A DNA stretch of 8,767 nucleotides from Acidobacteriaceae bacterium (GCA_030044455.1 JASHVU010000274.1:1-8767); one strand, 5' to 3'. Positions 1 through 6,634 are shown, numbered from the stretch's first letter. Notes: generated by a model not told the origin, from the letters alone. A program made the numbers and translations.

Positions 1-843
1 GAAAAAAATCTTGGCCTGTGCGCCTTCAAAGCGAATAACTATTCTGAGGCGATACGCGCTCTCTCTCAGGCGCTTCAGGTTGAGCCCGGATCGCATCCAC
101 TGATGGCCATGCTGGGCATCTCCTATTTCGCGACCGATCAATATGCCGATGCCGCGCGAACATTTGCTCCTCTCGATCAAGCGGGCATGCAGGATGCCGA
201 AGTCGGTTATCCCTGGGCTGCATCGCTCGCGCACCTGGGAGACATGAAGCAGGCTACCCGGGTATTAAGCGAATTCGAATCACAACCGCGCTCCGATGAG
301 ACGCTCCTTCTGATTGGACAGCTTTGGACCGAGATCGGCGACTATGCCCGTGCCACGGCAACCCTCGAGCGTGCGCTCCAGTCCAATCCATCGTTGTCTA
401 AAGCGCATTTCTACGAGGGACTCGCCTATATCCGCTGGGAGCATTGGGACGACGCCGAAAGGGAATTCAAAGCCGAGCTGAGTCTCAACCCAGGCGACGC
501 CGACGCCAACTACCACCTTGGCTACGTATACTTACAAGAGTCGAAGATCGACGCTGCAGCAGCGTTGTTTCTTGCCATCATCAATGCCGATCCCGACTTT
601 GCCAAAGCCCAGTATCAATTGGGGAAGATTCAACTTGACCGGGGCCAGGCCACGGAAGCGGTGACCCATCTGGAAGCCGCAGCCAGGCTTATGCCGCAAA
701 CGGATTATGTGCACTATCAATTGCAGGCTGCCTATCGCAAGCTTGGCCGCAGCGCTGACGCCGATCGTGAATTAGAAATCTACAAGGCTCTGGAGGCCAA
801 ATCCCGAGAAGCCGCCGGGAGTGCGGCGAAGCAGACCCCATAG
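1..843 (+). CDS. TPR-repeat protein, 3' part (5' end outside window)
   Basis: The frame is open from base 1 to a TAG at 841-843, giving 280 residues; the true start lies upstream. Nearly the whole fragment is tetratricopeptide repeats of about 34 residues, roughly eight. Clear examples are the units containing LGLCAFKANNYSEAIRAL, IGQLWTEIGDYARATATL, YEGLAYIRWEHWDDAEREF, LGYVYLQESKIDAAAALF and LGKIQLDRGQATEAVTHL, several ending in the usual NP or DP turn. TPRs form a helical solenoid that binds other proteins; no catalytic domain is visible in this part. The C-terminus is a charged helix followed by an Ala/Ser/Lys tail. The next gene, a CRTAC1-family protein, starts 17 bases later on the same strand, so co-transcription is likely and the TPRs may act on or with that exported protein. 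The missing N-terminus could carry a signal peptide or another domain. TPR identity is certain; specific function is unknown. Confidence 0.93.
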   Translation, partial: EKNLGLCAFKANNYSEAIRALSQALQVEPGSHPLMAMLGISYFATDQYADAARTFAPLDQAGMQDAEVGYPWAASLAHLGDMKQATRVLSEFESQPRSDETLLLIGQLWTEIGDYARATATLERALQSNPSLSKAHFYEGLAYIRWEHWDDAEREFKAELSLNPGDADANYHLGYVYLQESKIDAAAALFLAIINADPDFAKAQYQLGKIQLDRGQATEAVTHLEAAARLMPQTDYVHYQLQAAYRKLGRSADADRELEIYKALEAKSREAAGSAAKQTP

Positions 844-846
844 GGA

Positions 847-863
847 AAGGGAACATCAGCTTG
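847..863 (+). promoter_or_regulatory. Ribosome binding site supporting a TTG start
   Basis: A purine-rich AAGGGA at 847-852 lies 8 bases before TTG at 861. The next in-frame ATG, at 954, lacks a comparable site and would remove the signal peptide, so TTG is the better start. Confidence 0.6.
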
Positions 864-2666
864 TTCACTCGACGCTTTCGAGCCAGCCTGGTACTTGACA
901 TCGTCCAAAACATCGGTGTCTGGTTTTGTGTTTTGAATATTGCGGCTGCACAAATGGGAGAGGGACATCCTACTCCTCCACCTCCGCCGCCGGGCGCGAA
1001 ATCCACCAGGTGCAGCGGTCGCCCGGTTCCACAGCTCGAAGACATCACCTCCCGGGCCGGCATCACCTTCAAACATGCGTCGGATCCCGATAAACGGTAC
1101 ATCATGGAGTCGATGAGCGGCGGTGTGATCCTGATCGATTACGACAGGGACGGCTGGCCCGACATTTACTTCACCAATCAGCCCACGGTCGCACAGGCTC
1201 TCAAGGGAATGAGGCCTCTAGGCGCTCTCTATCACAACAACCACGACGGCACCTTCACCGATGTCACTGAGAAGGCTGGGCTGACCACCCCCTGCCTCGG
1301 CGACGGTGGAGCAGTAGGAGACTTCAATAACGACGGGTGGCCCGATCTTTATCTCACCTGTCTCGGCGGCAACGTCCTTTACCGCAACAACGGCGATGGC
1401 ACATTCACCGATGTTACAGCCAAGGCAGGCGTGGCCGACGGCCGCTACTCAACTGGCGCAGCCTTTGGTGATTACGACAACGACGGGTTTGCCGACCTGA
1501 TGGTGGTCAACTACGTCGATTTTCACCTGAGCGATCTGCCCACCTTTGGCAGCGCCTCGTTCTGCAAGTACAAAGGCATCGACGTGCAATGCGGTCCGCG
1601 CGGCCTGCGCGGTGCGGGTGACTCGCTCTTCCACAACAATGGCGACGGCACTTTCACCGATGTCTCAAAAGCTGCCGGGGTCAGCGATCCCGATGGCTAT
1701 TACGGCTTGGGCGTTGTGTGGGCAGACTTCAACAATACCGGCCGCCCCGATATCTACGTCACCAACGACTCAACGCCCAAGTACCTTTACAAGAACCTGG
1801 GTAATGGCAAATTCGAAGATATCGGCCTTCAATCCGGCACTGCGGTCAGCGAAGACGGCTCGGAGCAGGCTTCAATGGGTATTGCCCTCGGCGACTACAA
1901 TCACACCGGCCGTCCTTCGATTTTCGTTACCAATTTTACCGACGAAAACGTGCTTCTCTACCGCAACGACGGCGACTGGAACTTCAAAGAAGATTCGTAC
2001 GAGGCCGGCGTTGCGCTCCCTTCGCTGCCCTATGTCAAGTGGGGAGATGCTTTCGTCGATCTGGATAACGATGGTTGGCTCGATCTCATTCTGGTCGACG
2101 GCCACGTTTATCCGCAGGTCGATTCGCTGCCCTCCGGCGCCGGCTATCGACAGCCGAAGGTGCTTGAGCTCAACCAGAAAAACGGCACCTTCTGCGACGC
2201 CAGCGATCAGGCCGGGAAGGCACTCATGGAGAAGCGCGTATCGCGCGGCCTCGCAGTGGGAGATCTGTTTAACGATGGCAACATGGATGTCGTCGTTGAA
2301 GACCTCGACGGTGCACCCATGCTGTTGCGCAACCACGGCGTTCCCGGGCGCCACTGGGTGAGCTTTGAGCTCGATGGAACGAAAAGCAATCGCCTCGCGC
2401 TCAATGCGCGCCTCACACTCGTTGCCGGAGGCATGACGCAGACCGACGAAGTCCACAGTGGCGGAAGCTATCTTTCGCAGAACGACCTGCGCGTCCACTT
2501 CGGCCTGGGCAGCGCCACGAAGATCGACAAGGTCGAGATCCACTGGCCATCCGGCCTGGTTGAAGACCTGACCAATCTGGCCGTCGATCAGCACTACAAC
2601 GTACTGGAAGGCAAGGGCGTGGTGGATCCCGCGGTCGCGAGACCCAGGCCGGTCAAAAAGCCGTAG
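861..2666 (+). CDS. CRTAC1-family exported FG-GAP/VCBS protein with ASPIC/UnbV domain
   Basis: 601 residues from a TTG start. Residues 1-31 form a signal peptide (Arg-rich start, hydrophobic core, NIAAAQ cleavage region), followed by a six-proline run. Residues about 85-490 are FG-GAP/VCBS propeller repeats with Ca2+-binding-like loops DYDRDGWPD (93), DFNNDGWPD (154), DYDNDGFAD (204), DFNNTGRPD (289), DYNHTGRPS (345), DLDNDGWLD (400) and DLFNDGNMD (468). Between them recurs the strand motif YxNNxDGTFTDV..KAGV (124, 174, 257, weaker at 310 and 367). C235 and C244 sit in the family-typical segment CKYKGIDVQCGPRG and could form a disulfide. Residues about 505-590 match ASPIC/UnbV, with HSGGSYLSQNDLRVHFGLG and VEIHWPSG. 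The family is named after human cartilage acidic protein 1; bacterial members are secreted or surface proteins of unclear role, probably binding proteins or glycans. It follows a TPR gene by 17 bases, likely one operon. Family assignment is firm; ligand unknown. Confidence 0.95.
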   Translation: MFTRRFRASLVLDIVQNIGVWFCVLNIAAAQMGEGHPTPPPPPPGAKSTRCSGRPVPQLEDITSRAGITFKHASDPDKRYIMESMSGGVILIDYDRDGWPDIYFTNQPTVAQALKGMRPLGALYHNNHDGTFTDVTEKAGLTTPCLGDGGAVGDFNNDGWPDLYLTCLGGNVLYRNNGDGTFTDVTAKAGVADGRYSTGAAFGDYDNDGFADLMVVNYVDFHLSDLPTFGSASFCKYKGIDVQCGPRGLRGAGDSLFHNNGDGTFTDVSKAAGVSDPDGYYGLGVVWADFNNTGRPDIYVTNDSTPKYLYKNLGNGKFEDIGLQSGTAVSEDGSEQASMGIALGDYNHTGRPSIFVTNFTDENVLLYRNDGDWNFKEDSYEAGVALPSLPYVKWGDAFVDLDNDGWLDLILVDGHVYPQVDSLPSGAGYRQPKVLELNQKNGTFCDASDQAGKALMEKRVSRGLAVGDLFNDGNMDVVVEDLDGAPMLLRNHGVPGRHWVSFELDGTKSNRLALNARLTLVAGGMTQTDEVHSGGSYLSQNDLRVHFGLGSATKIDKVEIHWPSGLVEDLTNLAVDQHYNVLEGKGVVDPAVARPRPVKKP

Positions 2667-2681
2667 GCGGTGGTCGACCCA

Positions 2682-2698
2682 AGGATAATAATGATCCT
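2682..2698. repeat. Short inverted repeat between CRTAC1 gene and next gene
   Basis: AGGAT (2682-2686) and ATCCT (2694-2698) are perfect complements around a 7-base A/T-rich loop, in the 67-base gap 2667-2733. With 5-bp arms and no following T-run it is a weak terminator at best; it could be a regulator site for the gene at 2734. I see no convincing -35/-10 pair in this gap, so read-through from the upstream operon is possible. Confidence 0.3.
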
Positions 2699-2733
2699 CA
2701 CAGTCCACCTGGATGATTTAAGGTCGAGCAACT

Positions 2734-3381
2734 ATGGAGAAGATGAAGCGTATTCTTCGATTCGCAGCCTCAATAGCGCTTGTAGCTTACGTGAGCCTCG
2801 ATTCTGCGTGTTACGCCTCTGCTCAACAGTCGACCCCAGCTGGCATTGTGGGGCGCTGGTTCTCGCTGGAAAGATCCAAAGGCGGAATAGGGGGACTGTG
2901 CGAGTTTCGCTCGGACGGCGCGGTTGACTACAGCATAGGTGCAGTTGTGGATGCGTCATGGCGCATCGAAAACAACCAGCTTATATTACCTCCCGCCACA
3001 ACGGACGGTCCTGAGCAGAAGTACACGCTGAAATGGCTCGGCGACAATAAACTCAGATTGGAAACCGAAGGGACCGTCACGGTGCTCGCACGTGTGGGAG
3101 ACCGCCCCAATGCCCGCAAACCGATCATAGGCGAGTGGCTTGAGAAGCGTGAAATGAGTGGACTCAATCTTGAAGCCCACTGGTTGATTTACGAGGACGG
3201 CAAGATGCTTTTTATCATGCCGATCAAGATTCAGCACGGGACCTACACAGTCTCGGGTTCCTCTCTCTTCCTCAAGGTTCCGGGCCTGGAGAAGCCCGAA
3301 TTCAGATTCAAGATTCTGGATAACTCATTGACCCTTTCCGATGCGGAAGGCGGTCAAGAATCTCACTACGTACGCTACTAG
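2734..3381 (+). CDS. Secreted protein with two tandem lipocalin-like beta modules
   Basis: 215 residues. ATG at 2734 is preceded by AAGGT at 2720-2724, nine bases away; the second ATG (codon 4) has no suitably spaced site. Residues 1-30 form a signal peptide with a likely cut after ASA (28-30). Cys26 is not in a proper lipobox, so a soluble periplasmic or secreted protein is more likely than a lipoprotein. The mature part is two copies of one module: about 38-120 and 131-215. Shared landmarks are IVGRW/IIGEW (G40, G133), DG (61 and 155), an aromatic strand followed by a leucine strand (SWRIENNQLIL, GTYTVSGSSLFL), and a closing pair YTLKWLGDNKLRL / FRFKILDNSLTL. The GxW start and alternating strands resemble small lipocalin-like domains, but I cannot name a family. 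The only same-strand neighbour is the TPR-CRTAC1 pair upstream. No catalytic motif is visible; ligand binding is a guess from the fold. Confidence 0.85.
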   Translation: MEKMKRILRFAASIALVAYVSLDSACYASAQQSTPAGIVGRWFSLERSKGGIGGLCEFRSDGAVDYSIGAVVDASWRIENNQLILPPATTDGPEQKYTLKWLGDNKLRLETEGTVTVLARVGDRPNARKPIIGEWLEKREMSGLNLEAHWLIYEDGKMLFIMPIKIQHGTYTVSGSSLFLKVPGLEKPEFRFKILDNSLTLSDAEGGQESHYVRY

Positions 3382-3482
3382 GCAGCACACCTCGGCCGTT
3401 GCTCAGATTGGAAGATTCTTCTGAACTGAAACTGGCGGGTGGCCACGATCTCGATGCTCGCCCCAAACCACTTTAAGGGTGC

Positions 3483-3511
3483 CCCCGGTCCCTCGCATCC
3501 GGGGACCGGGG
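3483..3511. repeat. Perfect GC-rich inverted repeat at convergent gene junction
   Basis: CCCCGGTCCC (3483-3492) and GGGACCGGGG (3502-3511) are exact reverse complements of 10 bp around a 9-base loop. It lies in the 170-base gap between two convergent genes (stops at 3381 and 3552), so it could end transcription from both sides. Neither strand has a T-run after the stem, so it is not a standard intrinsic terminator. It may instead be one copy of a dispersed REP-like palindrome, a possibility that one window cannot test. The rest of 3382-3551 shows no gene. Confidence 0.6.
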
Positions 3512-3551
3512 ATGGGAAGTCTCGCTCGCCAGCACCGATGAATTCCCCTCA

Positions 3552-4577
3552 CTACTTCGCCGGCTTCGGGATGCACTCAATGCGAAATCGCGGAGTTGTT
3601 TTCGGAAAGCGGCTCTGTGCTTCCTTGGTCAACTCGACCCGCAGCTCGTGCGGCTTTCCGTCCATCTTTGCCGGCTGGTAACCGAGCGTGTAGCGAGCAT
3701 GAAGTTGAGAGATGATGTAGTCAATTGTGGGCGGAAAGAGATTTGTCTGGGTAGTGGAGTAGAACTGCCCGCCGGTGGTACGGCAATAGTAATGCACCTG
3801 ATTGTATGTCTGGCCGCTGCCCACATCCTCCAGCACATCATGATGCAGTTCCACTTCGCCCAATCCATAAACCATACCCGATGATTCCATCAAAGCCTCA
3901 ATGATGGTGTTGGCCTCACGCGAGTCAGTGCCGCCCTGGTCTCCGTTCAGGAAAAGAAATACCGGCATGTAAGGCTGGGTTGCCCCGCCACTCGGCTTGG
4001 CGTTCTTCGTACTTTCCACCGCCATGTTCACCATGTGCAGCATTGCCTGCATCCCGGCCCTGTCGTTCGCATTGGCCACCTTGGGACCCAACACCTGATC
4101 CACTGCGCTCAGCGCGGCGTCGACGTCGGTTCCCGGAGCCATGTCAATCCTGGCCTGGCCATCGTCACACCAGTGCGCCACTCCCAGAAGATCTTGTTGC
4201 CCCAGGTGCTGGAGCGACGGCTTGATATCCTGCAAACTTCCCTTGATAAAGAGCGAACCGAAATCCGCGGGAATGCCCGTGTTGCACTGCACAATCAGCC
4301 ACAGCGCGATGGGTCGTGCGTCAGCGCCCGCGCTGAAACTTTGGATGGCGACCTCCTTCCTGTTGTCGAAGAGCCGAAAGTCTTCTTTTTTTAATTGCGT
4401 CAGAAGAACCGGAGCATGAGTACTTGGATCTTCCTGTTCGGCGACACCGTCGACCAGCGTCAAGGTTGCCTGCGGCTGAGCCGCAGCAGCGGGGTTTGGC
4501 GCTTGCGCGGCCATCGGTAGTGAGCATGCTAACGATGAAGTAAATACGAAGAAGAGCACTTGCGAGTTAAGTTTCAT
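3552..4577 (-). CDS. Short VWFA-related acidobacterial protein lacking the usual metal-site Asp
   Basis: 341 residues from ATG at 4577. A GTG at 4592 is in frame, but its first base overlaps the AAGGAG site (4592-4597) and it lies only about 11 bases from the predicted transcript start, so ATG is preferred. Residues 1 to about 26 are a signal peptide, followed by an Ala/Pro/Gln-rich linker. The family N-terminal motif is present as LKKEDFRLFDNRKEVAIQSF (62-81). The VWA core follows: strand ALWLIVQCNTG (91-101), later strand PVFLFLNGDQGGTDSR (205-220), and the closing module ARYTLGYQP (294-302) with ELRVEL (311-316). In the neighbouring paralogue the first strand reads FDLLNT; here the Asp position is occupied by Val, so the usual metal-binding site is probably incomplete. 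It is much shorter than the 585-residue neighbour and lacks its C-terminal beta extension. Likely a periplasmic or secreted binding protein; role unknown. It has its own promoter at 4610-4639. Confidence 0.88.
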   Translation of the reverse strand: MKLNSQVLFFVFTSSLACSLPMAAQAPNPAAAAQPQATLTLVDGVAEQEDPSTHAPVLLTQLKKEDFRLFDNRKEVAIQSFSAGADARPIALWLIVQCNTGIPADFGSLFIKGSLQDIKPSLQHLGQQDLLGVAHWCDDGQARIDMAPGTDVDAALSAVDQVLGPKVANANDRAGMQAMLHMVNMAVESTKNAKPSGGATQPYMPVFLFLNGDQGGTDSREANTIIEALMESSGMVYGLGEVELHHDVLEDVGSGQTYNQVHYYCRTTGGQFYSTTQTNLFPPTIDYIISQLHARYTLGYQPAKMDGKPHELRVELTKEAQSRFPKTTPRFRIECIPKPAK

Positions 4578-4591
4578 ACAGGGCTGAGCCA

Positions 4592-4597
4592 CTCCTT
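4592..4597 (-). promoter_or_regulatory. Ribosome binding site AAGGAG
   Basis: A strong AAGGAG on the minus strand ends 14 bases before the ATG at 4577. The spacing is longer than usual, but the alternative GTG (4592-4590) overlaps the last G of the site and would leave no spacer. Confidence 0.5.
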
Positions 4598-4609
4598 AAC
4601 ATCGCAATC

Positions 4610-4639
4610 ATTGTAGGTGTACTGCGCAGCTGGTGTTAA
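4610..4639 (-). promoter_or_regulatory. Sigma70-type promoter for the short VWA gene
   Basis: On the minus strand TTAACA (4639-4634, 5 of 6 to TTGACA) is followed after 18 bases by TACAAT (4615-4610, 5 of 6 to TATAAT). The predicted transcript start is near 4603, giving a leader of about 26 bases that contains AAGGAG. The short VWA gene can therefore be transcribed independently of the larger VWA gene upstream. Confidence 0.6.
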
Positions 4640-4653
4640 GCTCCTGCGCAGGA
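4622..4653. promoter_or_regulatory. Paired CTGCGCAG palindromes over the promoter (putative operator)
   Basis: The self-complementary octamer CTGCGCAG occurs at 4622-4629, inside the -35/-10 spacer, and at 4644-4651, just upstream of the -35, exactly 22 bp apart (about two helical turns). The second is extended to a perfect 12-bp palindrome, TCCTGCGCAGGA (4642-4653). A near copy, TTGCGCAG, is at 4703-4710. Location and spacing suggest a site for a dimeric regulator; the regulator is not encoded in the window. Confidence 0.45.
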
Positions 4654-4689
4654 AAAAATCCGTGGTAATGGCAGCCCTTATTCGGAGTC

Positions 4690-4723
4690 CGGGCCTATCT
4701 CGTTGCGCAGCGCTCCAGGCCCG
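4690..4723 (-). terminator. Possible hairpin after the 585-residue VWA gene
   Basis: CGGGCCT (4690-4696) pairs perfectly with AGGCCCG (4717-4723) around a 20-base loop, starting 19 bases after the stop of the large VWA gene. No T-run follows directly on the minus strand; a six-T run appears only about 30 bases later (4653-4660 region). It could attenuate read-through into the short VWA gene, but it is weak as an intrinsic terminator. Confidence 0.3.
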
Positions 4724-4741
4724 CAATCGTTGAGTTATCCC

Positions 4742-6499
4742 CTAGCGCCCCGCCCCGCTCACCGGCCCAATCTCCACGGGCATGTCGATGGTGCCAAGAT
4801 TGTGCGTGGACAAGTCGCTGACGCCGAGACGAAGGCGGTATTTCCCCGGCTTGAGAGTCAGCTCCTGGTGCAGCGGCACCCCGGTTGTCATGGCGATTTT
4901 GTATTGGTCGGGGGCCAGATCAAGCTTCAACACGCCGGAGGTCTGCGGAGGCGCGGCCACTTGTTGCTCGCCGTCGTTCAGGGCAATGAGCAGAACCAGG
5001 AATTGCGCGTGGTGCTTGCCATCTGCCGTGGTTGTAAAACCCGCGTTGGAGGGATCGAGAGCCGAATCGACGCTCACATTGGGGTGTTTCGCGCTGGGCA
5101 GCCCGACCCGGGCCCTGAGGCCCAGCATGGTCGACTCCGGGGTCGCAGGCTGCATGGCAATGTGCAGATCCCGCACGCTGTCGCCCTGAGGGTGAGTATC
5201 GGGATCGGCATAATATCCGTGCCGATAGTCGAGCGACCCGCCTCTGCCCACAAGCTCCACATGAATTTTGCGAAACTGGCCGTTCCACTTATCGTTTGAG
5301 GGCCGGTAGGCGATGGTGTAATAGTTAGCGCCGTCAAGCATACTGCGCCGCAGGGCTCCGGCAAAGTCGTTGGTGCCAACAAAAGCTTCACCACCGGTTT
5401 GATCGGCAAGGTCGTTAGCCGCGAATCTGAGATCCTGCCGGGCGCTGAACTGGTGCTGGTTGGTGTCGCCCATCTGCGGGTGCATGGTCGAGCCTGAGGG
5501 CCCGCCAATGCCGGACACAGAGCCAATGCCACTGCTGCTGGAGGGAATACCGGCCTCTTCAAGCCCGAGCAGGTTGATGGGATACACCGATATCTGCGAG
5601 TTGGCAATCAGGTCGGCTGTCTCGCGAGCTTGCGCCATGTCGGCAGTGCCCCTCCTAAAACGAGAATCCGTGATCTGGGCTCCTACAGAGACGGGGAAAT
5701 CTTCAGAGAGCCAGAGCAGGTTCTTACGGCCCGGATAGCCGCCGCAGGCCCGAGCCAGCTCCGCCAGGGCCGCGACGGTGATGTATCCGCGGTTGTCCTG
5801 GAGAGTCGCTTCCTGGTTTCCCTCCGAGGCCTTTAACTTCTCAGCCGAACCGCCGGGATCGTAACCGATGTTTTGCGAGAAGTAGGCAATGAAGTCGTCA
5901 TCCTGCTGGGCCTCAGACTTCGATCGGATGAAGCTCATATCGGTCGGATTGATGGCCTGCGCAGCCGCCAGCAGCCGATCGGAGCTGCCGGTAAAATTCT
6001 GCACCATGCGCAGCCGGTCACTGAGCACAAAAAGCGCCACGCTCTGTCCGGGCGGCATTTCCTTTAGGAACGCAAGAAGTTGCTTGCGCGCGTAAAGCAG
6101 ATCGGATCTGGGAGTATTTAAGAGGTCAAACAGGATGATATTGATGGCGCCCGCCACTTGGCCGCGGGGAACATTCGTAAACTGCAGTTGCGGCATGACC
6201 GGAGGGGGCAAGTTTTTCCCGGCCGCCTGGTCTGCCGGATCGAAGCTGTGCGCAGCAAAAAAATCCACCTTCTGCTGGCGCCCATCTTCCTCTATTTTGA
6301 AGTCCTGTTGCGTCAGACCCCGAATTACCTGCCCGCTTCGGTCGCGAGCAACAATATCTACATAGACCAGGCGGCTGTTCACCTGAACGGTACCGGCGTC
6401 GGGCACTTCCTGTGCCCGGCCCTCACTCACGGTGGCGAGCAACAGGACAACATGCGCGACAAGACTCGCGGTCCCCAAAAACCCAATCCTGTGAGCCAT
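4742..6499 (-). CDS. VWFA-related acidobacterial protein, full length
   Basis: 585 residues from ATG at 6499, with GAAGGGGG about nine bases upstream. Residues 1-30 form a signal peptide ending GRAQ. The pattern matches the VWFA-related Acidobacterial domain family (TIGR03436): N-terminal strand-rich segment VNSRLVYVDIVARDRSG (40-56) leading to GLTQQDFKIEEDGRQQKVDF (61-80), VWA first strand INIILFDLLNTP (119-130) with the family's D-x-x-N-T in place of classical DxSxS, SVALFVLSDRL (153-163), GRKNLLWLSEDFPVS (257-271), SVYPINLLGL (304-313), and closing YYTIAYRPS (393-401) with FRKIHVEL (409-416) and RHGYY. A low-complexity Ser/Gly linker (about 320-337) interrupts the late VWA part. Residues 440-585 form a beta-rich tail ending in LKPGKYRLRLGVSD and a GTIDMPVEI strand, typical of long members. 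Probably exported and protein-binding; no substrate is known. It is divergent from the heme/PD40/TPR gene and upstream of a shorter paralogue. Confidence 0.94.
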   Translation of the reverse strand: MAHRIGFLGTASLVAHVVLLLATVSEGRAQEVPDAGTVQVNSRLVYVDIVARDRSGQVIRGLTQQDFKIEEDGRQQKVDFFAAHSFDPADQAAGKNLPPPVMPQLQFTNVPRGQVAGAINIILFDLLNTPRSDLLYARKQLLAFLKEMPPGQSVALFVLSDRLRMVQNFTGSSDRLLAAAQAINPTDMSFIRSKSEAQQDDDFIAYFSQNIGYDPGGSAEKLKASEGNQEATLQDNRGYITVAALAELARACGGYPGRKNLLWLSEDFPVSVGAQITDSRFRRGTADMAQARETADLIANSQISVYPINLLGLEEAGIPSSSSGIGSVSGIGGPSGSTMHPQMGDTNQHQFSARQDLRFAANDLADQTGGEAFVGTNDFAGALRRSMLDGANYYTIAYRPSNDKWNGQFRKIHVELVGRGGSLDYRHGYYADPDTHPQGDSVRDLHIAMQPATPESTMLGLRARVGLPSAKHPNVSVDSALDPSNAGFTTTADGKHHAQFLVLLIALNDGEQQVAAPPQTSGVLKLDLAPDQYKIAMTTGVPLHQELTLKPGKYRLRLGVSDLSTHNLGTIDMPVEIGPVSGAGR

Positions 6500-6589
6500 C
6501 GACCCCGACCCCCTTCAGGAACCAGCGGCGAGCCGGGCCCTGCAACTGCGTATGCGAACCAATTGTTCCCGATGAGATTAGCAGCCCAT

Positions 6590-6634
6590 AATTGCCCATT
6601 GCAATTGGCTAAATTGACTTAAAATGTGAGTCAA
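6590..6634. promoter_or_regulatory. Divergent control region with two perfect inverted repeats
   Basis: In the 196-base gap between divergent genes (6500-6695), AATTGC-N5-GCAATT (6590-6606) and TTGACT-N9-AGTCAA (6614-6634) are both perfect inverted repeats, centred 26 bp apart. CCAATTG at 6559-6565 is the inverse of CAATTGG at 6602-6608. For the minus gene a possible promoter is TTGCAA, 18 bases, TAATCT (around 6604 to 6575), only moderate in quality. For the plus gene I see TAAAAT at 6620-6625 but no good -35. The symmetry suggests operator sites shared by the two genes. Confidence 0.45.

Noticed and set aside
689..1105. Minus-strand open frame covering the TPR/CRTAC1 junction
   Set aside because: The glycine run is the antisense of the proline run in the CRTAC1 protein; no coding features of its own.
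1546..2361. Plus-strand open frame (271 codons) in another frame inside the CRTAC1 gene
   Set aside because: Its Ser/Thr/Arg-rich composition is a frame-shift shadow of the repeats, with no binding site or known domain.
1872..2708. Long minus-strand open frame (278 codons) opposite the CRTAC1 gene
   Set aside because: It lies almost wholly antisense to a gene with clear FG-GAP and ASPIC/UnbV motifs, and its translation has no recognisable domain; this is typical of GC-rich shadow frames.
2811..2813. Possible lipoprotein cysteine in the 215-residue secreted protein (Cys26)
   Set aside because: The preceding residues LDSA do not fit a lipobox, and a better signal peptidase I site (ASA) follows directly.
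3403..3424. Possible terminator hairpin (TCAGA/TCTGA) after the 215-residue gene
   Set aside because: Only 5 bp of stem with poor continuation and no T-run, so indistinguishable from chance.
4703..5299. Plus-strand open frame (198 codons) opposite the large VWA gene
   Set aside because: Antisense to the conserved C-terminal beta region of the VWFA-related protein; no independent motif.
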